Positions 1 to 8,737 of a stretch of 64,000 nucleotides of DNA are shown one piece after another. Positions within the stretch are counted from its first letter, which is position 1. Every line of letters starts with the position of its first letter. A program made the translations under genes and the position numbers. The notes below the pieces were generated by a model. It was not told the origin of the DNA, did no database searches, and worked only from the letters and a program-made list of their open reading frames with translations. Source of the DNA: Thalassotalea euphylliae (GTDB lineage Bacteria > Pseudomonadota > Gammaproteobacteria > Enterobacterales > Alteromonadaceae); the NCBI RefSeq assembly GCF_003390335.1, contig NZ_QUOU01000001.1, forward strand, positions 1,054,001-1,118,000, in the 5' to 3' direction.

Positions 1-755
1 AAATTATATGGTGCGAGCATTTTGACTACTTGCTCGGCATCGTCAATATCAAAACCGCCGCGCTGGAAGTCGGCAGAGTTGAGCTTGATGGAAATAATGA
101 ACCCTTGCTCGACATTGGCTTTAATTTGTTTGACGATCTCAATCAAGATACGCGTGCGATTTTCAATACTACCGCCCCAACGATCATCGCGTTTATTGGT
201 TAAAGGGGAAAGAAATTGGCTAAGCAAATAGCCGTGTGCCGCGTGAATCTCTACGCCGTCAAAACCTGCTTGTTGCGCGCGCTGGGCGGTAATGGTGAAG
301 CGATTGATAACATCTTGAATATCATCTTGGCTCATCGGAGTTGGCTTGGGAAACATATGGCTGTGTTTGCCCATATCTAATGGGATGTCAGACGGCGAAA
401 AGACTTTTCCGCCCATATTTTTAAACACTTGGCGGCCAGGGTGGTTGATCTGCATGATAACTTTTGTGTCGCCGTGTTTGGCCGCCTGCGCCCATGTGCG
501 AAACGCGGATAAATCTGTGTCAGCCTCCAAAGCAACACCGCCGGGGCCTGTCATCGCTAAGTGATCAACCATGACATTTCCGGTAATTAGCATACCAACT
601 CCACCCGCTGCCCACTGGCTGTAGAGACGGATCAATTCGGTACTTGGCAATTGCTGTGAGGTTGCCATGTTTTCTTCCATTGCAGCTTTGACCAAACGGT
701 TTTTTACGGAAATGCCGCTACTGAGTGTTAATGATGAATAAATTGGGGAGTTCAT
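1..755 (-). CDS. NADH:flavin oxidoreductase, Old Yellow Enzyme family (C-terminus outside window)
   Basis: FMN-dependent cytosolic ene-reductase type enzyme of the OYE/2,4-dienoyl-CoA reductase superfamily. I translated the minus strand: the reading frame is open for about 251 codons from the ATG at 753-755 to the window edge, so the C-terminal part is missing. Family hallmarks are visible: QINHPGRQ near residues 102-109, the active-site block HAAHGYLLSQFLSP near 171-184 and NKRDDRWGGSIENR near 187-200, all in a TIM-barrel order. The substrate cannot be read from this. It is transcribed away from the ogt/ada-alkA pair and has its own 180-base upstream region with a repeated operator-like motif. 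Confidence 0.9.
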   Translation of the reverse strand, partial: MNSPIYSSLTLSSGISVKNRLVKAAMEENMATSQQLPSTELIRLYSQWAAGGVGMLITGNVMVDHLAMTGPGGVALEADTDLSAFRTWAQAAKHGDTKVIMQINHPGRQVFKNMGGKVFSPSDIPLDMGKHSHMFPKPTPMSQDDIQDVINRFTITAQRAQQAGFDGVEIHAAHGYLLSQFLSPLTNKRDDRWGGSIENRTRILIEIVKQIKANVEQGFIISIKLNSADFQRGGFDIDDAEQVVKMLAPYN

Positions 756-779
756 ATAGTTATCTACGTTATTATTATT

Positions 780-825
780 TTTACCGATGAGTAAAATATT
801 GTGCCGATATGTGCCGAGAAGTAAA
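780..825. promoter_or_regulatory. Candidate operator of the OYE gene: direct repeat plus dyad
   Basis: Two near-identical 12-base words, CCGATGAGTAAA (784-795) and CCGAGAAGTAAA (814-825), lie 30 bases apart upstream of the flavin oxidoreductase start. The first is part of a dyad, TTTAC-N6-GTAAA (780-795). About three helical turns between copies is typical of a repressor or activator bound on one DNA face. The regulator is not identifiable here; TetR-, LysR- or HxlR-type proteins often control such enzymes. This is pattern-based inference. Confidence 0.35.
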
Positions 826-935
826 TAGTACCGTGTTTGAACTAAATGCCTAGCAGTTTTATGTTTCTCTTTTCTTGCTTCATTTTGCCTTCTTATGCTT
901 GTTGTATGTCTCGATTTTTTGTTGCCGCTGAGCCG

Positions 936-1415
936 CTAGGGTTTAAAATCAGCTTGTTCGTGCATCAACAGTTTGGCTTTTAATGCCAGCCCGCCCGCAT
1001 AGCCCGTTAGCCTTTTATTGGCGCCAATAACTCGATGGCAAGGAATGATAAGGGCAATGGGATTCGCGCCATTAGCACTGCCTACAGCGCGTACTGCCTT
1101 TTCGTTGTTGATATGTTTAGCGAGCCAGCCATAACTGACGGTTTTACCATAAGGAATTTCGGTTAGTGCTTGCCAAACACTTTGCTGGAAAGGTGTACCT
1201 TGCGGGGAAAGCGCTAAATTAAATTGTGTTCTTGTACCTGCAAAATACTCAGATAATTGCTGTTTTATCTCAATAAACGGCTGCTCGCCAGCTGTTGAAC
1301 CTTGTGTAAACTCAATCGGCGCAGCTCCTTGTTGGAAGGCAAGGGCGGTAATACCCTTATCGTTGGCAGTAATTGCAATTTCACCCAGTGGTGATTGATA
1401 AGTTGTGTGATACAT
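936..1415 (-). CDS. ogt: Methylated-DNA--protein-cysteine methyltransferase
   Basis: Suicide repair protein that moves the alkyl group from O6-alkylguanine or O4-alkylthymine onto its own cysteine. The 159-residue length is usual for Ogt. The C-terminal domain has the helix-turn-helix region and the active-site motif PCHRVI with acceptor Cys126, followed by NKRLTGYAGGL. The ATG at 1413-1415 begins MYHTTYQSPLGEIAI, the normal Ogt start. It lies 17 bases after the Ada-AlkA fusion on the same strand, so the two probably form one alkylation-repair operon. Confidence 0.95.
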   Translation of the reverse strand: MYHTTYQSPLGEIAITANDKGITALAFQQGAAPIEFTQGSTAGEQPFIEIKQQLSEYFAGTRTQFNLALSPQGTPFQQSVWQALTEIPYGKTVSYGWLAKHINNEKAVRAVGSANGANPIALIIPCHRVIGANKRLTGYAGGLALKAKLLMHEQADFKP

Positions 1416-1432
1416 CTTGTTTCATCCTGTTT

Positions 1433-2953
1433 TTAAGTTGTGGCTGTTATTTTTTCTTGTAGCGATAGCCACAAATATAATGTGGCGTAAGCTCGCCAAG
1501 GCTGCCATTTATCGGCGCGTGCAAGTATTTGTTTTACACTTGGCTTTTTATCTTCAACGCTAAGCGCCTTGATCACGCCTAAATCGCTGGCTGGAAACGC
1601 ATTGGGATCACTCAAGCCGCGCATCGCAAGGTAGTTTACCGTCCATGGACCAATGCCTTTTATCGCCACGAGCTTGTCAGTGAGTTCGCTTAGCGATTGA
1701 TAATGAGTAAAAAGTGTTTGATTCGCTTGGTAGAAAGCTACCCAGCGTTTTAACGTATCAATACGCGATTGCGTTAAGCCAAGTTGTTGGAAGTCCGCTG
1801 CTTTTAAGTCGTTAACGGTTGGGAAGCACTTATTTAGTTCAGGATGCTGTTGGTTCAGCACTTGCCCATACTTATCTGCAATACGGCCTGCATAGGTAGT
1901 TGCTGCCTTGACGGATATTTGCTGCCCCAAAATGGCCCGAATAGAAAACTCAAAAATGTCCCAGCAACCGGGTAAGCGTATGCCCGGGTTTTGCTCAATT
2001 TGTTTAGCAAGCAGTTTGTCGGTCGCTAAATGCTGATGAATAACCGACATATCTGCATCTAAATCAAACAGCTTGCGCACTCTCGAGATAACTTGATCAA
2101 GCACTGATAGCTCAGACAAGGCAACGGTTAGCTTTAGGGCGTTCCTGTCTTTGATGTGAGTGACTTCAATCCAGCCAGTAACTGTACCTAAAGTGATAGT
2201 GCGTCGATAACTATTGCCATCGATTAGCTCAATACCCGGCAGCTGACGAAGCTTGAAAAAAGTTAGCATTGCTTGCCAGTCAAACGGTGGACGATAGTTG
2301 AGTAATACCGATACTTCATTACTGTGAAATACTTTGCTCAATCGACTGCGCACTTGTTTTGGTGTTTCGTGGTAAGTTGTTTTTATTGCCTCGTTAAAGC
2401 GACGAATACTGGCAAATCCAGCAGCAAAACAGACCTCTGCAATGGGTAAGTTGGTGCCTGTCAGCAACTGCCTCGCTTTGAGTAATTTCTGATGCTGTGC
2501 ATACTTATTCGGTGGTAAACCAAAATGTTGTAAAAACAAGCGCCTTGCTTGACGCTCTGATATCGCAAACCGAGTCGCTAGCTCAGCCACTGACAAGCCT
2601 TCATCTATTGCATCGGCGAGTTTTTGAATAGGCGGAGCAAGCTTTTGCTGCGGCGCTAACTCTGGAAAACAGCGTTTACAAGGGGCGTACCCGGCATGTT
2701 GTGCCTGCGCTGCCGTTTGAAAATAGCGCACGTTTTCTTCTTTGGGTGCTCTGGCAGGGCAAATAGGCCGACAAAATATGCCCGTTGTCAGCACTGCTGT
2801 GTAAAATTTGCCATCAAATCTGGCGTCTCGACTTAGCCTTGCCTGCTGGCATATTGCTGGGGTTAGCCAATTTGCCTGAATAACTTGAGACTTTTCAAGT
2901 TCTTGTTTATCAATATTTTGCTTTTCAATTGGCTTGTCTTTTGAACACGTCAT
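1433..2953 (-). CDS. Ada/AlkA fusion: methyl-sensing transcription factor with 3-methyladenine DNA glycosylase
   Basis: The protein joins the N-terminal half of Ada to AlkA. Numbering from an upstream TTG, the zinc-binding Ada domain shows Cys63, Cys67, Cys94 and Cys97 within FCRPICPARAP and PCKRCF. In Ada the first of these accepts methyl groups from phosphotriesters. An AraC-type double helix-turn-helix follows (about 120-205), then an AlkA N-terminal domain (about 215-310) and an HhH-GPD glycosylase domain (about 325-495) with GIGPWT and the catalytic Asp in PASDLGV. It lacks the O6-methylguanine transferase domain, which the downstream ogt supplies. The ATG at 2951-2953 is preferred over the TTG two codons upstream; neither has a strong ribosome-binding site. 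Confidence 0.92.
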   Translation of the reverse strand: MTCSKDKPIEKQNIDKQELEKSQVIQANWLTPAICQQARLSRDARFDGKFYTAVLTTGIFCRPICPARAPKEENVRYFQTAAQAQHAGYAPCKRCFPELAPQQKLAPPIQKLADAIDEGLSVAELATRFAISERQARRLFLQHFGLPPNKYAQHQKLLKARQLLTGTNLPIAEVCFAAGFASIRRFNEAIKTTYHETPKQVRSRLSKVFHSNEVSVLLNYRPPFDWQAMLTFFKLRQLPGIELIDGNSYRRTITLGTVTGWIEVTHIKDRNALKLTVALSELSVLDQVISRVRKLFDLDADMSVIHQHLATDKLLAKQIEQNPGIRLPGCWDIFEFSIRAILGQQISVKAATTYAGRIADKYGQVLNQQHPELNKCFPTVNDLKAADFQQLGLTQSRIDTLKRWVAFYQANQTLFTHYQSLSELTDKLVAIKGIGPWTVNYLAMRGLSDPNAFPASDLGVIKALSVEDKKPSVKQILARADKWQPWRAYATLYLWLSLQEKITATT

Positions 2954-3063
2954 GGTCAATCAGTTATCGATTGGTAATGCCGATTAGTGTAACAAAAAAC
3001 ACTCAGCCAACTGGCGATAATCGGCCATCAATTCAAGATTAATTATCGGAAAAACTGCTTTCT

Positions 3064-3079
3064 GGTTAACCAGTTAACC
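3064..3079. repeat. Short perfect palindrome in the divergent promoter region
   Basis: GGTTAAC-CA-GTTAACC is a perfect 7-base dyad between the divergent Ada-AlkA and sensor-kinase genes. It could be an operator for either gene. I know of no protein with this exact site, so the role is open. Confidence 0.3.
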
Positions 3080-3204
3080 CTAAACATGGATGTATAAATG
3101 CCGTTAAGGTAAGCGTTTTTTTGTTGCTAAATTGTTAATTAGTTGAGCAAAACTCGCGATTGTATTGACAAGCAGGTGAAACTCGCTATAAAGGTGTTTA
3201 GCCT

Positions 3205-4863
3205 GTGTGGTTTAACAATTTTTATCATCAGTTTTTAATTGCTTTACAGGTTCTTTTTCGAGCGTATGGAATGCCAATGAATGACATGTTTTACTATGAC
3301 AATAGACTAAGCCGACGCGTACTTGGCTACATTCTACTGTGCAGTGTGCTTTTGTCGCTGGTCTCTACAGGCATTCAGCTCTATTCAGATTACAAAGACT
3401 CCCTTTTGCGCCTAGAGCAGCGCTTCAACAATATTGAAACCAGTTATATCCCTTCAATGGCAACCAGTTTATGGGACTTTAATAAGTCATTGATGGAGCA
3501 GCAAATCAAAGGTATCGCCGATCTGCCTGACATAGTGTATGTCAAGGTAATAACAGATTTAGGTAGCACTTACGATGTTGGTGACGAGAGCAACACGGTA
3601 CAGCAACTATTTCGCCAGTATCAAATCAACTACGGCGACAATGAAATAGGTGTGCTGGAAGTTTATGCCAACTACGCTGACATCTATCAACGCTTATGGC
3701 AAAAAGCGGGCGTTATTATCGCCACAGAAACAATGAAAATATTTGTTGTCATCTTTGTCATCATGCTTGTTGGCCATTTGCTTGTTGCTCGCCACATCTA
3801 CCGCATTACCGATTATGCTCAACAACTTGCCACGGATAACTTAGACGTTAGTCTGCACTTAGACGGTCGTCGTAAAAACAAAGATGAGTTAGATATCTTA
3901 GTTGATGCGATAAATAAGATGCGAATTCGTATCAAGGATGACATTGTTAAATTGGAAGAAGCCGAAAATGCACTGCTCAGCCTTAACGGTGAACTGGAAG
4001 TAAAAGTATTTGACCGCACTGCCAAGTTGCAGGAAAGCAATGCGCAATTACAGCAGTCGCTTGACGATCTAACACTGGCGAAAGATCAGCTGGTTCAATC
4101 GGAAAAAATGGCGTCACTGGGGCAGTTAGTTGCGGGTGTTGCTCACGAAGTAAATACGCCACTTGGTATTTGTGTAACGTCAATTACGGCGCTTAAAGAG
4201 AAAGTAGATGCGCTGAAAAAAGCGGTAGAAGACCAAGAGCTTACCAAGTCGCAATTGTCTGACACATTGGATTTGCTCTGTGAGTATCAGCAAATAATTG
4301 AACGCAGTTTAGACAAGTCTGTAGAGCTAATCCGCGGCTTTAAGTCGGTGGCGGTTGAGCAGCATACCGATCCCGAGCTGAGAATTAACCTAGCTCAGCA
4401 TGTTAATGATGTGGTGAACACAGTAAAAACTATGTTCAAACGCAAGAAGTACAACATTAATATCGAGCTAGACGAGCAGTTTGAGTTTGTTACTTTCCCA
4501 AGTGCTTGGAACCAAATTCTGACCAACTTTTTAATGAACTCTCATATTCATGGCTTTGAAGGGCGTGATGATGGCAACATCTCAATTAAGTTCACTGAAA
4601 ATAACGGTTACCTTACGCTGCTTTATCAAGATAACGGCCACGGTATTAGTGCCGAGGTGAAAAAAACTATTTTTGACCCCTTTGTTACCACCAAACGTGG
4701 ACAAGGTGGCTCTGGACTAGGGTTGAATATTGTATTTAATTTAGTGCACTCAAAACTGGGGGGAACGATTACCTGCCCTGACGTTGAGACTGGTTGTTGC
4801 TTTAAAGTGAAAGTACCGGTTGAGTACGTTGAAAGCGCTGTTATTCGGGAGTCAATTGCGTAG
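3205..4863 (+). CDS. Membrane sensor histidine kinase (orphan)
   Basis: Inner-membrane two-component kinase of 552 residues. One membrane segment lies near residues 38-60 (LGYILLCSVLLSLVSTGIQL) and a second near 172-195, with a periplasmic sensor region of about 110 residues between. A HAMP-like linker and coiled coil follow. The H-box is GQLVAGVAHEVNTPLG, with the phosphorylated His in HEVNTP. The ATPase domain has NFLMNS (N box), DNGHGIS (G1), FDPFVTTK (F box) and GSGLGLNI (G2). No response regulator lies nearby. The GTG at 3205 has an AAAGGTG site eight bases upstream; the ATGs at 3271 and 3277 are alternatives. Ligand unknown. Confidence 0.9.
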   Translation: MWFNNFYHQFLIALQVLFRAYGMPMNDMFYYDNRLSRRVLGYILLCSVLLSLVSTGIQLYSDYKDSLLRLEQRFNNIETSYIPSMATSLWDFNKSLMEQQIKGIADLPDIVYVKVITDLGSTYDVGDESNTVQQLFRQYQINYGDNEIGVLEVYANYADIYQRLWQKAGVIIATETMKIFVVIFVIMLVGHLLVARHIYRITDYAQQLATDNLDVSLHLDGRRKNKDELDILVDAINKMRIRIKDDIVKLEEAENALLSLNGELEVKVFDRTAKLQESNAQLQQSLDDLTLAKDQLVQSEKMASLGQLVAGVAHEVNTPLGICVTSITALKEKVDALKKAVEDQELTKSQLSDTLDLLCEYQQIIERSLDKSVELIRGFKSVAVEQHTDPELRINLAQHVNDVVNTVKTMFKRKKYNINIELDEQFEFVTFPSAWNQILTNFLMNSHIHGFEGRDDGNISIKFTENNGYLTLLYQDNGHGISAEVKKTIFDPFVTTKRGQGGSGLGLNIVFNLVHSKLGGTITCPDVETGCCFKVKVPVEYVESAVIRESIA

Positions 4864-4951
4864 CCAAAGTTTGCTGTGACGCGATAATGTGATTGGCACT
4901 GTTGACGTATATGGCGCATTCGTCTCGTTAAAAACAATTGTGCGCATAGTT

Positions 4952-5279
4952 ATACCAATTGAATTAATTAATTGATCAATTCAGAGTGCTGTCAGCGGTG
5001 GGAGAACAAGCCAAATTTTTGTTGATATAGTTGTTCTACATCTCATCAATTTGGCGCCGTTATCGCGATGCTGCCACGCTCCCAAAGGGCGAGTTTAAAA
5101 GGCTCATATGCTGCGTTATTAATTTTGCTTTTCATGCAAAAAAGGGGAGCGACCATTCTCTGCAATTAATGCCTTGCCTACATGGATGTAGGTACTTAGG
5201 TTATGCATGGAGCATATAACCTGTGCCTCTAAGCCTTTTAATTCTCGCTGAATGATTAAGTAGTTATTTCAGTTGGTAT
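4952..5279. mobile_element. MITE-like element, about 328 bp, with imperfect terminal inverted repeats
   Basis: The left end reads ATACCAATTGAATTAA and the reverse complement of the right end reads ATACCAACTGAAATAA (14 of 16 identical). The interior has no convincing gene: a 62-codon frame inside it has no family features. Short non-coding elements with ATACCAAT ends are, as I recall, common between genes in Alteromonadales. This one lies between the sensor kinase and the GntR gene. No clear target-site duplication was seen. Confidence 0.55.
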
Positions 5280-5340
5280 TATCCTAGATTTTTGGTTAAT
5301 CCTTCCAATATTGACTCTCTTACTTTCTTCACAACGATAT

Positions 5341-5360
5341 AAAAGTTCTACGGAACTTTT
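5341..5360. promoter_or_regulatory. Perfect inverted repeat upstream of the GntR gene
   Basis: AAAAGTTC-TACG-GAACTTTT is an 8-base perfect dyad 53 bases before the GntR start. It is followed by a TATACT (-10-like) sequence around 5378. It may be the regulator's own operator or a terminator-like hairpin. Confidence 0.4.
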
Positions 5361-5412
5361 GTATTCAAAATACCATCTTTATACTAATGGAACATAATTA
5401 AGGAAAATTAAC

Positions 5413-6081
5413 ATGGCTATCGTATACAAAACTCGAACACAACTGGTCGTTGAAACCATTCGAGAGAAAATCCTCAGTGGTGAAATTACTGCCGGACAGC
5501 CGCTTCGACAAGCCGCTTTGGCGGAAGAGTTAAATGTTAGCCGCATTCCTGTGCGGGAAGCACTACTGCAGTTAGAAGCTGAGGGGTTAACCTCATTTGA
5601 ACCACACAAAGGCGCTACGGCAACTGAGCTAAATGTTGATCAAGTCGACGAATTATTTGAGTTAAGGGCAATGCTAGAAGCTGATTTACTCGCTGCATCA
5701 ATACCTAACTTAACTGACGAAGACCTAGAGCAAGCACAGCTGCTACTGGCGAAATTAGATAATGCCCTTGGTAAAGAAAACGCTGCCAATACCTGGAGCC
5801 AGCTCAATTCTGATTATCACAACTGCTTGTATTCAGCAGCCCAGCGCCCGCAAACTCAAGACTTAGTTGATACGCTAAACAAGAATGCCGATCGCTATAT
5901 TCGCATGCACCTGTTGTGGGCTGGCGGTATTTCTAAGGCGGAATCTGAGCACAATGATTTACTGCGTTTGTGTCAATTGCGTAAGGTTGACGAGGCTGTT
6001 GATTTATTGAAACAGCACATTTTAGGATCGCGCGATGAAATTAAAGCGTTTTTAATCGCTCGGGAAAAAGGAAATAAATAA
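5413..6081 (+). CDS. GntR-family (FadR/FCD subfamily) transcriptional regulator
   Basis: Cytosolic DNA-binding regulator of 222 residues, the usual FCD-type size. The winged helix-turn-helix covers about residues 7-72, including LAEELNVSRIPVREALLQLEAEG, the GntR recognition signature. The C-terminal all-helical FCD domain covers about 80-210 and carries spaced Asp/His residues (for example DYHNCLY and SEHNDLL) that usually bind metal and a small carboxylate. The ATG at 5413 follows an AAGGAAA ribosome-binding site. It stands alone, 254 bases before the SulP gene, and may control itself, SulP or both. The effector is unknown. Confidence 0.9.
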   Translation: MAIVYKTRTQLVVETIREKILSGEITAGQPLRQAALAEELNVSRIPVREALLQLEAEGLTSFEPHKGATATELNVDQVDELFELRAMLEADLLAASIPNLTDEDLEQAQLLLAKLDNALGKENAANTWSQLNSDYHNCLYSAAQRPQTQDLVDTLNKNADRYIRMHLLWAGGISKAESEHNDLLRLCQLRKVDEAVDLLKQHILGSRDEIKAFLIAREKGNK

Positions 6082-6140
6082 AAAGTTTTAATATCATGTT
6101 GTTAGCTGTGTTTGTTGGTAATTACTAACGTTCGCGGCAA

Positions 6141-6169
6141 TTGACATTTTTCATACAAATCTATACTAT
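6141..6169 (+). promoter_or_regulatory. Sigma-70 promoter for the SulP gene
   Basis: A consensus -35 (TTGACA, 6141-6146), a 17-base spacer and a -10 (TACTAT, 6164-6169). Transcription should begin near 6176, giving a leader of about 160 nucleotides before the SulP ATG at 6336. The leader is unusually long for a simple transporter gene; I could not match it to a named RNA motif. Confidence 0.6.
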
Positions 6170-6335
6170 TCTCGCCCTTAAAAAGACCAGCATCCAAGAC
6201 TAGACGGCCTAAAAGCAACGGTTGTTTGCTCAGCACTATCTGGTGTGTTTGCTGGTTGTTAACTACCTTTGTTGATCAAACAAGGGAGTTCGCAAGCCTT
6301 TTCACTTTTCACTAACTAATTTACACGAGAATACG

Positions 6336-7892
6336 ATGTTTGAAATTCATGCGAGTAAGGTTTCAAGCCTGAAAAATGATGTTCTATCAGGTTTGACCGT
6401 GGCATTGGCATTGGTACCTGAGGCAGTTGCATTTGCCTTTGTTGCTGGTGTGGAGCCACTTGTCGGCCTTTATGCCGCCTTTATGGTGGGACTTATCACT
6501 TCAGTTTTTGGTGGTCGTCCAGGTATGATTTCTGGTGCTACTGGCGCGATGGCTGTTGTCATGGTTAGCCTAGTTGCACTGCACGGCGTTCAGTACTTAT
6601 TTGCCACTGTCGTCTTGACTGGTATTTTACAAATTCTCGCCGGGATATTTAAACTCGGTAAGTTTATTCGCTTAGTGCCTCATCCGGTTATGCTTGGTTT
6701 TGTTAACGGCCTTGCGATTGTGATTTTCCTTGCCCAACTTGGCCAGTTCAAAGTCGCAAATGAAGAAGGTATTTTCGTGTGGATGCAGGGGAATCAGCTG
6801 GCAACCATGGCCGGTTTGATTGTTTTAACCATGGCAATTATCCACTTCTTACCTAAGCTCACCAAAGCCGTACCATCTTCTTTGGTGGCGATTATCGTGG
6901 TGACCTTATTGGCGCAAAGCCTGGATTTAGATGCTCGCACTGTTGTTGATTACGTGCGCGATATGACCAACGACCCAGCAGCAACCATTGCAGGTGGTTT
7001 ACCGCAATTTGCCATTCCAGAAGTGCCATTCACGTTTGAAACATTGCGCATTATTTTCCCATTTGCATTAGTGCTAGCGGCGATTGGCTTAATTGAATCG
7101 CTACTGACATTAACCTTGATTGATGAACTTACTGGTACACGTGGTCGCGGTAACAAAGAGTGTATTGCACAAGGTGCGTCAAACACAGTAAATGGTTTCT
7201 TCGGGGCGATGGGCGGCTGTGCCATGATTGGCCAATCAATGATCAACGTAAACTCTGGTGGTCGTGGCCGTGCATCGGGTATCACTGCGGCGCTAGGTTT
7301 ACTCGGTATCATCTTGTTCGCTTCAAGCTTGATTGAGCAAATTCCACTGGCGGCGCTCGTAGGTGTTATGTTTATCGTTGTCATTGGTACCTTTGAGTGG
7401 TCTAGCTTCCGTATTATGCGCAAGGTACCCAAAGCCGATGCCTTTGTTATCGTGCTGGTTTCAGGTGTTACGGTGGCGACTGACTTAGCCGTTGCGGTTA
7501 TTGTTGGTGTGATTGTTTCGGCGCTTGTATTTGCCTGGGAACACGCGAAACACGTTAACGTGATTCGCTCTAAGAACAATAAAGGTTCAACCGTTTACGA
7601 AGTGAATGGCCCATTGTTCTTTGGTTCAGTTTCAAGCTTCCTTGATCAATTCGATATGGAAAATGACTCGGACGATGTCATTGTTGAATTTAAAAACTCT
7701 CGTGTTGCCGACCACTCAGCGATTGAAGCTATTGATACGCTGGCCGAGCGTTATATTGCACGCGGCAAAACAATGCACTTGGTTCACTTGAGTGCTGAGT
7801 GTAAGCAGCTATTGGAAAAAGCTGGCGATCTGGTTGAAGTCAATGTGATTGAAGACCCTGATTATCACATTGCTAGCGATAAGCTCGCCTAA
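6336..7892 (+). CDS. SulP-family anion transporter with C-terminal STAS domain
   Basis: Inner-membrane anion transporter (sulfate, bicarbonate or another inorganic anion) of 518 residues. The N-terminal half starts LSGLTVALALVPEAVAFAFVAGVEPLVGLYAAF, the SulP entry helices. Ten or more hydrophobic segments fill residues 17-400, including GGCAMIGQSMINVNSGGRGRASG. The cytosolic STAS domain covers about 420-515. The family includes proton- and sodium-coupled members, and the substrate cannot be chosen from sequence alone. It is a single-gene transcript with a strong promoter; the GntR gene upstream is the only adjacent candidate regulator. Confidence 0.92.
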   Translation: MFEIHASKVSSLKNDVLSGLTVALALVPEAVAFAFVAGVEPLVGLYAAFMVGLITSVFGGRPGMISGATGAMAVVMVSLVALHGVQYLFATVVLTGILQILAGIFKLGKFIRLVPHPVMLGFVNGLAIVIFLAQLGQFKVANEEGIFVWMQGNQLATMAGLIVLTMAIIHFLPKLTKAVPSSLVAIIVVTLLAQSLDLDARTVVDYVRDMTNDPAATIAGGLPQFAIPEVPFTFETLRIIFPFALVLAAIGLIESLLTLTLIDELTGTRGRGNKECIAQGASNTVNGFFGAMGGCAMIGQSMINVNSGGRGRASGITAALGLLGIILFASSLIEQIPLAALVGVMFIVVIGTFEWSSFRIMRKVPKADAFVIVLVSGVTVATDLAVAVIVGVIVSALVFAWEHAKHVNVIRSKNNKGSTVYEVNGPLFFGSVSSFLDQFDMENDSDDVIVEFKNSRVADHSAIEAIDTLAERYIARGKTMHLVHLSAECKQLLEKAGDLVEVNVIEDPDYHIASDKLA

Positions 7893-8098
7893 ACTTTGCT
7901 AGCTTTCCTGAGCTTCTACTAGCTTAGCGAATAGCATTGATGTTTCGCTTGCTATACTTGCCTAAATACGAGATGTTAGGCGGGTATAGCAGCTTGATTG
8001 CTGCGCAAGGTAATACTCAAAACTATGCTCAAACCAATGCTCAAACCAATAGCAAACCAATGCTCAGGCCACTGCTCAAAGCAAAGTAATGATACCGT

Positions 8099-8455
8099 AT
8101 GCAATTAGAGTTTTTTGACGTCCCAAGCCCTTGTGTTGGCGTATGCCAGTCAGACGATAAAGGGCACTGCAAAGGTTGTTTTCGCACTCGTGAAGAGCGC
8201 CAGCAGTGGATCAGCTTATCCTCTGATGATAAGCAAAAAGTCATCAAACGCTGTGTTCAGCGTAAAAAACGCAAAGACAAAGCTAAACAACCCATCCAGC
8301 CTTCACCTGACACCATATCAACAGAGCAAACTGAGACCATTGTTCAACCTTCCTTGTTAGATCCTCAACCAAAACATGCTGCACCTAAGCAATCCACATC
8401 AAGCCAAGCCTTATCAAGTAATGAAGATATGGATTTTGGCGACTTTGAGTTATAG
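8099..8455 (+). CDS. DUF1289 small cysteine-rich protein
   Basis: A 118-residue protein whose first 60 residues match DUF1289: PSPCVGVCQ, then GHCKGCFRTREER, with Cys12, Cys16, Cys24 and Cys27, and W at the end of the motif. The four cysteines could bind an Fe-S cluster or zinc, but the function is unknown. The C-terminal half is a low-complexity Gln/Ser/Pro-rich tail with no predicted fold, longer than in most family members. The region just upstream has a degenerate tandem repeat built on CTCAAACCAATG (about 8016-8075). Confidence 0.8.
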   Translation: MQLEFFDVPSPCVGVCQSDDKGHCKGCFRTREERQQWISLSSDDKQKVIKRCVQRKKRKDKAKQPIQPSPDTISTEQTETIVQPSLLDPQPKHAAPKQSTSSQALSSNEDMDFGDFEL

Positions 8456-8466
8456 CCTTATCATTT

Positions 8467-8492
8467 AAGGTTAAGGTTAAGGTTAACGTTAA
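8467..8492. repeat. Hexamer tandem repeat (GGTTAA-like)
   Basis: Roughly four copies of AAGGTT/GGTTAA just after the DUF1289 stop. No functional feature is evident; this is simple-sequence DNA. Confidence 0.5.
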
Positions 8493-8683
8493 ATGTACAG
8501 CTAAGTATTTGATGCCTGTGTTTTATTACGCTCCAATTGGATATTTATCATTGTCTGTGACAACGAATACTAATTTCTTCATATACTCTACTCATCGCAT
8601 TGGCTGAATAGGCGCTTGAGCAACTAGCGCAGTGACTATTACTTGAAAATTAATATTCATAGCTCAGCAAATAGTTCAGCAAT

Positions 8684-8713
8684 AAAAAGCCTTATCGATT
8701 TGATAAGGCTTAA
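8684..8713 (-). terminator. Rho-independent terminator of the yceI transcript
   Basis: A 10-base perfect stem (AAGCCTTATC / GATAAGGCTT, 8687-8696 and 8702-8711) with a GATTT loop. Read on the minus strand it is followed by TTTTTATT, the proper U-tract for the leftward b561-YceI transcript. Confidence 0.8.
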
Positions 8714-8737
8714 TAGGGATTTGGCCGCTAGCTTAGG

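Noticed and set aside
5031..5219. 62-residue frame inside the MITE-like element
   Set aside because: No start-site support, no family pattern, and it lies wholly within a terminal-inverted-repeat element.
6950..7579. 209-residue antisense frame inside the SulP gene
   Set aside because: Composition is what the reverse of hydrophobic codons gives; the SulP protein explains the region fully.
8467..8492. GGTTAA hexamers as a telomere-like or functional array
   Set aside because: Only about four imperfect copies after a stop codon; simple-sequence DNA is enough to explain it.
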